From Thiotrichaceae bacterium (lineage in GTDB: Bacteria; Pseudomonadota; Gammaproteobacteria; Thiotrichales; Thiotrichaceae), in contig JALVDG010000416.1 of assembly GCA_027009095.1 (NCBI GenBank), positions 1 through 7,092 of the forward strand: a DNA stretch of 7,092 bases. Reading direction: 5' to 3'. Each line of letters starts with the position of its first letter. Within the stretch, counting starts at the first letter, position 1. The notes below the pieces were generated by a model. The model was not told the origin of the DNA. It searched no databases and saw nothing but the letters and a program-made list of their open reading frames with translations. Below, one piece after another: positions 1-7,092 of this stretch. The translations under genes and the position numbers were made by a program.

Positions 1-2556
1 CTTATCGAATGATAGGTCGAGCAACCCTATGGTCCAGTAATTTATACCTGATTTAATATCATTAATATTACAACTACTTTCAACACTCGGGGTACAAACC
101 ATCATATCGAAAATAATTTTTTTGCTCGCGTAATCAAATGATAAAGAATCAGCAAACCGTGGCATAACAGAGCCTACTTGCTCACTATTTTCATAACTAG
201 GTATTTCTATTTGATAACTTTTAGCAGTATCATTTTCTAAATCAAGTACATGTATATAGTTATCGCTAATATCTATTGTTGTAAAAGCAAAATAACGACC
301 ATCAGGAGAGATGCTAATGGTTGATGTTTTACCATCCCCGATAGGATTAGAAAGCTCTCCACTAGGACTTACCGCGCGTATAAAATGATTGGCATCGACG
401 AAGAATACACTTGTTCCATCTTTATTTGTATACGGTGCTGGTCTTACATTAGCAGCAGGCTGAGCAGATAATAGCTTATCTTTTGCTTCATCATACGCTT
501 TATTTTTTACCAGGCTTTGAGCAAACAAGAGATAAGCGCCTCCTTGCCTATCATCCTGATACAAATAGTACATTTTATCTTTACCATCAGTAGGGTCGGT
601 TGACTCTGGCTTAGTATCGGTATTACCGCCTTCGACTACCTCGACACTATCCCATGCATTTTTTACAGCACTAACTTCAGATGAAGTTTCACCATAAAGA
701 TCAACAGCTGAGCGTATTAAACTACGACGGGCATCTATAAACTGAGATGAGCGATTTAAATAAAGCGTTAATGCTCGATAGTAAATAGCTTCCGTCTTTT
801 TTCTGCCAATCGCTCCAGCAGTAAGGTATGCCGCATGGTTGGGAATACCACTATTAACATGCACCCCTCCATTGTCATTATCAATCGCAAGATTCCTATA
901 TTCACTCATTTTTGCAGGCTGAGAAGAAAGCCCATTAGCAGGTGTTTCTAAATCTCTTAAATAACCTGGTGTTGCGAGGGTACAATCTTCTCCCACTAAC
1001 CAATCATCATCATCAATCATGGCAGCAAACACATCGGAGAATGATTCATTTAAAGCTCCTGATTGATATTCATAAATAAGTCCTGCGGTATGTTGTGTTA
1101 AACCATGTGTCATTTCATGTGCAGCGACATCCAGACATCTTGACAATGAGCTAAATGATTGATTATCTCCATCGCCATAATTCATCGACCATCCATTCCA
1201 GAAGGCATTAGCAAAGTTCTTTCCTACATGAATAACAGATACCAGTGGAAATTTTTTATTATCTACGCTATCACGATTAAAACGTGTTTTATAATAATTA
1301 AAAATAGCTTGGCTATTTGAAATAGCACTGACAGCCGCTGCATCCCAACCATTATTTAGCACGGTGTTTAAAACATAATAAAACCTTGTTTCATTAACTT
1401 TATCTGTTTCTGGATTATCCTTTGTATTTTTTGCATCAAATACATAGATATTCCCACGAATAATGCCACCTTCATTATCAAAAGGCTGATTCTTATCCCC
1501 CATAGATAGAGTATCTATCATCATATAAGCATTATTATCCTGCCAAACAGAGAAGGACTGAGTAGCTCCTAGCTCATCAATTCCCGTTGCAGTTGTCGCT
1601 GCTGTCTGTATTTTATTTAGATAATGTAATATCTCCCCTGTATGAGCATCGACAAAATAATCCCAATATTCTAATAAGCTCTTACGTACCTCTATTTGAT
1701 AAGCAAGATGAGGTTTATTGTTCTTAGTGTAAATAACCAACTTATCGGAAAGAAGACGAATAAGAGAAGGAGAAAAGTATTCCCTAAGTTTTTCCTTCGC
1801 TTGCTCTAGTGATATTGAAGGTATAGGGTCTATTGATTTGAATGAGGGAATATAACGACCACTCATTAAATAAGGAGCTCCCGATGTATTCACATGCACC
1901 GAAAGTTGCTTGGCAAAGACAGGAATACCCTGATACATTTGTTGAAATTTTATATGCTGATAACCTAAATCATCCGTTTGCTGTTCTAACACCTCCATTT
2001 CTGTCTCTGGTGATTGCAGTTTAAACAATGATTTATTGTCGGCTAAAAAATTCTTAGCAATATATTCAGCATCAAAGGCTATTTTGGGAGATTTTCTAAG
2101 AGGAAGCGCTTGATCGAACTCTCCTTGTAAAAAAGTCACTGTACCATTTCTTTTGTCAAACTCAGCAACAACATTACCCTGTGATGTTGCTTGTCTTAAA
2201 GAATAAAAAGCCTGACGTTGCTCTTTAGTAATATCTGAAACATTATTTTGTCGCTTTACTCCTTTTACCCCTTGCCATGCTTTTTTTCCTAAGCGCCCTC
2301 CAATAGATGAAAAATAATCAAGTAATTCACGCTCAGTAGACGAGCCTTGAGACAAGCTACTTTGCTTTTTACTAAGTATTTTCTTAGAGCGAAAATTTAA
2401 TCGTGGAACAGGATCTTGAGAAATAAAATAAGAGGAATTACGACTAAATGCATCGGGCATTAAATAGTCAGAGGAAGGAATAGCTGATACCTTAGAAAAT
2501 ACACTTAGAAATAAAGCAACGCCTAATAGCAGCTTATAATTTATTTTTTTAAACAT
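1..2556 (-). CDS. Secreted M4 (thermolysin/vibriolysin-like) zinc metallopeptidase with C-terminal extension, 3' end missing
   Basis: The frame is open from the ATG at 2556 to the left edge: 852 residues are visible and the C-terminus lies outside the window. Residues 1-25 form a signal peptide (basic MFKK start, hydrophobic core, VSA before the likely cut). A propeptide with an FTP-like segment (about 195-225, GYQHIKF...YQGIPVF) and a PepSY-like end (about 285-312, VDAHTGEIL) follows. The catalytic part spans about 320-640. It shows the zinc motif HEMTH at 480-484 with Glu481 as catalytic base, the third ligand Glu504 in NESFSD, and the catalytic His566 in GGVHVNSG; the 24-residue gap from His480 to Glu504 matches thermolysin (142 to 166). 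After a Thr/Asp/Gly-rich linker (about 642-660) comes an extension with an ISPDGRYFAF motif near 749-758, typical of PD40/TolB-like propeller blades. By family, the enzyme is exported, self-processed and cleaves proteins before hydrophobic residues. Family assignment is certain; the extension's role is inferred. Confidence 0.96.
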   Translation of the reverse strand, partial: MFKKINYKLLLGVALFLSVFSKVSAIPSSDYLMPDAFSRNSSYFISQDPVPRLNFRSKKILSKKQSSLSQGSSTERELLDYFSSIGGRLGKKAWQGVKGVKRQNNVSDITKEQRQAFYSLRQATSQGNVVAEFDKRNGTVTFLQGEFDQALPLRKSPKIAFDAEYIAKNFLADNKSLFKLQSPETEMEVLEQQTDDLGYQHIKFQQMYQGIPVFAKQLSVHVNTSGAPYLMSGRYIPSFKSIDPIPSISLEQAKEKLREYFSPSLIRLLSDKLVIYTKNNKPHLAYQIEVRKSLLEYWDYFVDAHTGEILHYLNKIQTAATTATGIDELGATQSFSVWQDNNAYMMIDTLSMGDKNQPFDNEGGIIRGNIYVFDAKNTKDNPETDKVNETRFYYVLNTVLNNGWDAAAVSAISNSQAIFNYYKTRFNRDSVDNKKFPLVSVIHVGKNFANAFWNGWSMNYGDGDNQSFSSLSRCLDVAAHEMTHGLTQHTAGLIYEYQSGALNESFSDVFAAMIDDDDWLVGEDCTLATPGYLRDLETPANGLSSQPAKMSEYRNLAIDNDNGGVHVNSGIPNHAAYLTAGAIGRKKTEAIYYRALTLYLNRSSQFIDARRSLIRSAVDLYGETSSEVSAVKNAWDSVEVVEGGNTDTKPESTDPTDGKDKMYYLYQDDRQGGAYLLFAQSLVKNKAYDEAKDKLLSAQPAANVRPAPYTNKDGTSVFFVDANHFIRAVSPSGELSNPIGDGKTSTISISPDGRYFAFTTIDISDNYIHVLDLENDTAKSYQIEIPSYENSEQVGSVMPRFADSLSFDYASKKIIFDMMVCTPSVESSCNINDIKSGINYWTIGLLDLSFDK

Positions 2557-2560
2557 AAGA

Positions 2561-2568
2561 TCCCTCTC
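2561..2568 (-). promoter_or_regulatory. Ribosome binding site of the M4 protease gene
   Basis: On the minus strand GAGAGGGA lies just upstream of the ATG at 2556, with five bases between GGG and the start codon. It fixes the start, which is also supported by the signal peptide beginning at that Met. Confidence 0.75.
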
Positions 2569-2604
2569 AAAAAACCGAACATCCATAATTCAGTCTCATT
2601 ACAA

Positions 2605-2610
2605 TTTATA
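2605..2610 (-). promoter_or_regulatory. Possible -10 element for the M4 protease gene
   Basis: TATAAA on the minus strand lies about 50 bases upstream of the protease start codon, a suitable place for a promoter. I see no convincing -35 hexamer 16-18 bases upstream of it; the sequence there is simply AT-rich. The protease needs its own promoter if the small gene before it is not co-transcribed, but this site is only a candidate. Confidence 0.3.
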
Positions 2611-2686
2611 GAAGAATAAGCAAGGGAAAATATGTTTTTATGCAAGCTCTCGTTTAAACGTTTCTTAAGCTATACACCCTACTTTA

Positions 2687-2904
2687 TTACCACATTAGAT
2701 CATCTGGTATTTGATAATCAGCATAAGGATCATCTTCTTCTATTCTATTTACTGTAGACGTGTTTGCATCATTAAGCAAAATAATCGAGCTACTATCTCG
2801 CTCATCAGTTTCTTATATTCTATTAATTTCTTAAGAGCGTCATGAAATTTATTATAGCTTCCTAGCACTTGCGACTTTATTAAACTAACGAAAAAATCAG
2901 TCAT
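2687..2904 (-). pseudogene. Small unknown gene, apparently interrupted by a frameshift
   Basis: I do not recognise this gene. From the ATG at 2904 one frame runs 51 codons to a stop at 2749-2751: MTDFFVSLIKSQV, then a Lys-rich helix-like part with KFHDALKKLIEYKK. A second minus-strand frame is open from 2812 to the stop at 2687-2689 and gives 41 residues. That piece looks like a genuine acidic C-terminus (ETDERDSSS, NDANTSTVNRIEEDDPY, ending IPDDLMW) but has no usable ATG. Adding one base in the AAGAAA run near 2813-2818 would join the two into a protein of about 73 residues. The upstream frame is also the DUF5946 frame, beginning nine codons after that gene's stop. No clear ribosome binding site is visible. 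Either this is a decayed gene, a sequencing error at a homopolymer, or the first 51-codon frame alone is real; the join is inferred from composition only. Confidence 0.35.
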
Positions 2905-2931
2905 GCTGTTTTTAATGTCGGCAGGATTAAC

Positions 2932-3423
2932 TTATTGAAGAGGCAACCATGCTCGGATTGTATCGTGATGTTTAGACCAAGCATCCCATGAGCTTTGCGC
3001 CCAAGCCCTTACTATGGATTTGTGTTCTTCAATATTTTGGCTCTGATAAACATCGGCGGCGGTAATAGTTCCTAGTAATTCCGGTGGTTCTAACCATTTA
3101 AACGTATGTTTGTATTTCCCCGCTTCAAGCATTGCATCGTTTGCATTCTCTGCTGTTAATCCATGTTCCAAGAATAGGCATAATCGAATCAGATGCATAC
3201 CAATCGATTGTATGCTTTGACGATCTGTTGAACCTGGATGTTGGACAGCATAAGCATCTACAGTTAGTCGATGTACCTCAAAGTAAGCTCGGCTACTATA
3301 CTCACGAGCAAGCACCTCACCATACACTGCCCAACAGCCAGACGAAGACTTCATATAGGGGTGTACTGATCCTATAATGTCTGGATATTCTCCACCGCAA
3401 CTGAAGCATTTACATGTTTTCAT
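2932..3423 (-). CDS. DUF5946 family protein
   Basis: This 163-residue protein matches the pattern I know for DUF5946, a family of unknown function. The N-terminus has Cys4, Cys6 and Cys9 (the last two as CFSCGG), His21 in HPYM, and Cys30 in SSSGCWAVYGEVLAREY. A core EVHRLTVDAYAVQHPG lies at 49-64, followed by QSIQSIGMHLIRLCLFLEHGL at about 69-89, and the protein ends in a Trp-rich WAQSSWDAWSKHHDTIRAW. The CxxC with the following His/Cys could bind a metal, which is inference. There is no signal peptide or membrane segment, so it is probably cytoplasmic. The ATG at 3423 has AGGA eight bases upstream; a nearby ATG at 3427 is in another frame and stops after four codons. It lies 85 bp after the HEXXH gene on the same strand. 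Family fairly sure; function unknown. Confidence 0.85.
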   Translation of the reverse strand: MKTCKCFSCGGEYPDIIGSVHPYMKSSSGCWAVYGEVLAREYSSRAYFEVHRLTVDAYAVQHPGSTDRQSIQSIGMHLIRLCLFLEHGLTAENANDAMLEAGKYKHTFKWLEPPELLGTITAADVYQSQNIEEHKSIVRAWAQSSWDAWSKHHDTIRAWLPLQ

Positions 3424-3431
3424 ACATGGAG

Positions 3432-3435
3432 TCCT
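3432..3435 (-). promoter_or_regulatory. Ribosome binding site of the DUF5946 gene
   Basis: AAAAAGGA on the minus strand, with the AGGA core eight bases before the ATG at 3423. It decides between two overlapping ATGs, since the one at 3427 leads to an immediate stop. Its presence shows that this gene can be translated independently of the genes before it. Confidence 0.6.
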
Positions 3436-3480
3436 TTTTGATACCTTTTATCTAATGCATCGGGCGGAGGGAAAAAGCAG

Positions 3481-3502
3481 GTAATATTTTTCTTAATATT
3501 AC
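3481..3502. repeat. Perfect 8-bp inverted repeat between the HEXXH and DUF5946 genes
   Basis: GTAATATT (3481-3488) and AATATTAC (3495-3502) are exact reverse complements separated by six bases. The repeat begins 7 bp past the stop of the HEXXH gene and 58 bp before the DUF5946 start. On the minus strand it is followed by four bases and then TTTTT, so it might act as a weak terminator or attenuator, but the stem has only one G:C pair. A protein-binding operator for DUF5946 is an equally good reading. Confidence 0.5.
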
Positions 3503-3508
3503 GTAACA

Positions 3509-3994
3509 TCAGTTTCTTAATACAAAATTCACATTATTATCATTATCAATTAAACCATGGCGAATAAGCCATTGCTTTGCATCATCTGCATCTTCCTTAA
3601 ACCATTTTTTTGCAGAGCCTAATCGAAAACTATAGCCCCAATCATCCATATTATCGAACATTTTTTGTCGTCCCATTTCTGGAATTTCATCGGCAAGTAA
3701 TATTTGTAGATAGCAAACCGCATTTTCCTCTACTGCTTCTCGTCCACCTGCATCGGTATGTAAGTTTTTACGACGCTGTTCATCAGCACAGATAATATGG
3801 CAGGTTTCGTGTAGTAACGACTGAATAGGGGTATCGGGTCTGACATAGACTTTATTTTTAATCAGTCCCGCTTCTGGCTCACCCCAGTATGTGCCTGGTA
3901 TTTGACTGCCCTCTTCTAAGAAAACAAGCGCTAACTGAAATTTTTCTAGTAGTGCTTGCAAGGTAGAGGGCAAAACCTGCTTTACTAATAGCAT
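3509..3994 (-). CDS. Conserved hypothetical protein with HEXXH zinc-site motif
   Basis: This 161-residue protein carries HETCH at 62-66 within LLHETCHIICADEQRR. A helix with GREAVEENAVCYLQILLAD at 84-102 follows, where Glu89 or Glu90 could be a third ligand. This layout, HExxH then an EExA-type helix about 25 residues on, resembles gluzincin-like folds such as ImmA/IrrE, so a zinc metalloprotein or peptidase is inferred. The rest (WGYSFRLGSAKKWF near 119-132, then DADDAKQWLIRHGLI) resembles conserved hypothetical proteins I associate with Proteobacteria, without known function. No signal peptide or membrane segment is seen. The ATG at 3994 is 6 bp after the icd stop (TGA at 4001-4003), with no Shine-Dalgarno in the bases before it, so translation is probably coupled to icd. 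Whether it is catalytically active, and any link to isocitrate dehydrogenase, are unproven. Confidence 0.85.
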   Translation of the reverse strand: MLLVKQVLPSTLQALLEKFQLALVFLEEGSQIPGTYWGEPEAGLIKNKVYVRPDTPIQSLLHETCHIICADEQRRKNLHTDAGGREAVEENAVCYLQILLADEIPEMGRQKMFDNMDDWGYSFRLGSAKKWFKEDADDAKQWLIRHGLIDNDNNVNFVLRN

Positions 3995-4000
3995 TTGAGA

Positions 4001-6276
<2,276 letters not shown>

Positions 6277-6304
6277 AGCAAAATCAGTAGCTGCTTAGAT
6301 TGCG

Positions 6305-6316
6305 CTCTATATAGAG
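6305..6316. repeat. 12-bp palindrome CTCTATATAGAG upstream of icd
   Basis: A perfect 12-bp palindrome, 82 bp upstream of the icd start and just downstream of the predicted icd -10 element (6338-6343). It lies where a repressor could block transcription initiation or early elongation. Its AT-rich core makes chance occurrence possible. Confidence 0.35.
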
Positions 6317-6337
6317 TACAAGCTGAGTAGTTACAAA

Positions 6338-6366
6338 ATTATAGTGTATTTAACTCCCCCCTTATG
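6338..6366 (-). promoter_or_regulatory. Candidate icd promoter with perfect -10 TATAAT
   Basis: On the minus strand a consensus TATAAT occupies 6338-6343. With a 17-base spacer the -35 position falls at 6361-6366 and reads CATAAG, a poor match to TTGACA, so an activator or other help at -35 would be expected if this is the promoter. The spacer contains part of a six-G run. Transcription would start near 6331 and give a leader of roughly 107 bases before icd. Confidence 0.45.
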
Positions 6367-6405
6367 ATAGGTTTTCTCACTGAAATAATGGTTCTAATAC
6401 ATCAA

Positions 6406-6434
6406 TTAGCATAACTCAGGTCATTATCTATAAA
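6406..6434 (+). promoter_or_regulatory. Candidate sigma70 promoter of the DUF945 gene
   Basis: TTAGCA at 6406-6411 (four of six consensus bases) and TATAAA at 6429-6434 (five of six) are exactly 17 bases apart. Transcription would begin near 6441, leaving a leader of only about 15 bases before the ATG at 6455. The spacing and match make this the best promoter candidate on the plus strand of the divergent region. Confidence 0.5.
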
Positions 6435-6454
6435 TAAAAAAGACACATATCCTA

Positions 6455-7092
6455 ATGAAAAAAATACTTATTCTTATCGTCATCCTTATTCTCGGCTGGG
6501 CTGGTTCTACATGGTTTATTGGCAATAAAACCGAAGAGCTACTCAATGAGTACGTCAAACAAAGTCAAAAAACCTATGCTGACATGGGTATGGATGCACA
6601 ATTTAAAGTAACGGATTATAAAAAGTCTTTTTTACAATCAACCGCCAAGACATCCTTTAGCTTAAAGACTGGCGACCTAGTACTGGACAATCTATTCAAG
6701 GATATTCAATTTAATAACACCATTAGTCACGGCCCTGTTTTATTGTCAGGTGGCACACCTAGTTTTGGTACAGCACTTATTCACTCTACATTGGATATGG
6801 ATGCACTCGCCCCCGAAGCAAAAATATTTTTAAATAAACTATTTGCAGATAAGAACCCTCTCACATCAACCATTACATTTGGTCTTAGCCAAACCGCTAA
6901 CTATAGCGTCACTATTCCTGAGATTGATATAGAAGAGGATGGAAACAGCGTTAAATTAAAAGATGGTATTCATCTTGCTGGCACAATGGATAAGAAAAGC
7001 TTAATGGGTACACTGAGCGGTACAATAGGTGCTTTAGATCTTTTTATCAATCAGCAAAAAATTACAACATCAGCAGCAACAATAAGTGCTGA
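6455..7092 (+). CDS. DUF945/YdgA-family membrane-anchored protein, 3' end missing
   Basis: From the ATG at 6455 the frame is open to the right edge: 212 full codons, with the C-terminal part outside the window. Residues 1-22 are a basic MKK followed by a strongly hydrophobic stretch (ILILIVILILGW), acting as an N-terminal membrane anchor with the rest outside the inner membrane. The following pattern fits DUF945: a tyrosine/glutamate-rich helix after the anchor (about 24-43), then beta-rich repeats including NTISHGPVLLSGG at 88-100, whose HGP (92-94) is characteristic of the family. E. coli YdgA is about 500 residues, so more than half is probably missing. Function is not well established; an envelope role is inferred from topology. 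The ribosome binding site is weak (AAAAAAGACA, about 10 bases upstream). It is divergent from icd and probably regulated separately. Confidence 0.85.
   Translation, partial: MKKILILIVILILGWAGSTWFIGNKTEELLNEYVKQSQKTYADMGMDAQFKVTDYKKSFLQSTAKTSFSLKTGDLVLDNLFKDIQFNNTISHGPVLLSGGTPSFGTALIHSTLDMDALAPEAKIFLNKLFADKNPLTSTITFGLSQTANYSVTIPEIDIEEDGNSVKLKDGIHLAGTMDKKSLMGTLSGTIGALDLFINQQKITTSAATISA

Larger units (their letters stand above)
2557..2686. other. Non-coding stretch upstream of the M4 protease gene
   Basis: This 130-bp gap between the end of the small disrupted gene and the protease start holds the ribosome binding site and -10 candidate listed separately. It also holds a 10-bp palindrome, CGTTTAAACG at 2651-2660, overlapped by a second one, AAACGTTT at 2656-2663, and followed by CTTAAG at 2664-2669. 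The palindromes could be protein-binding sites, but AT-rich DNA gives such words by chance. I see no stem followed by a T-run, so no intrinsic terminator is supported here. Confidence 0.4.

Noticed and set aside
1842..2024. Plus-strand open frame of 60 codons inside the M4 protease gene
   Set aside because: It lies antisense within a clearly coding region with conserved M4 propeptide sequence, has no ribosome binding site and no recognisable product.
2651..2669. Clustered palindromes CGTTTAAACG, AAACGTTT and CTTAAG as a terminator
   Set aside because: They overlap each other without a usable loop and are not followed by a T-run, so they do not form an intrinsic terminator.
2749..2812. Programmed -1 ribosomal frameshift in the small split gene
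   Set aside because: No X-XXY-YYZ slippery heptamer or clear downstream stem is seen in the overlap; a simple indel explains it more easily.
3132..3377. Plus-strand open frame of 81 codons opposite the DUF5946 gene
   Set aside because: The minus strand encodes a recognisable family across the whole span; the plus-strand product has no motif or start signal.
3610..3795. Plus-strand open frame of 61 codons opposite the HEXXH gene
   Set aside because: Antisense shadow of a conserved gene, with an unlikely His/Phe/Tyr-rich composition and no ribosome binding site.

Overview
The window reads as chromosomal DNA from a low-GC gammaproteobacterium; lineage below class is not resolvable by eye. Support comes from the gene kinds: a monomeric NADP-dependent isocitrate dehydrogenase, a DUF945/YdgA-type envelope protein and a vibriolysin-like secreted M4 metallopeptidase, all with AT-rich codon use. 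I see no transposase, integrase, phage gene, tRNA, rRNA or CRISPR array.

Layout. Positions 1-2556 (minus) hold most of a large secreted M4 metalloprotease whose C-terminus runs off the left edge. Positions 2557-2931 contain the protease upstream region and a small, apparently frameshifted minus-strand gene (2687-2904). Next, all on the minus strand, come a DUF5946 protein (2932-3423), a short gap with a perfect inverted repeat (3481-3502), a small HEXXH protein (3509-3994), and the complete monomeric isocitrate dehydrogenase gene (4001-6223). A 231-bp divergent intergenic region (6224-6454), rich in inverted repeats, separates icd from a plus-strand DUF945 gene (6455 to the right edge, incomplete).

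How the genes may work together. icd and the HEXXH gene are 6 bp apart on the same strand, and the second has no good ribosome binding site, so they are probably one transcript with coupled translation. DUF5946 follows after 85 bp with its own ribosome binding site and may be read from the same transcript or separately. The M4 protease looks like an independent secreted enzyme, and the DUF945 protein an independent membrane-anchored envelope protein. No multi-gene defence or biosynthetic system is evident. The points most worth a second look are the competing pairings upstream of icd, the icd-coupled putative metalloprotein, the C-terminal propeller-like extension of the protease, and the broken small gene.
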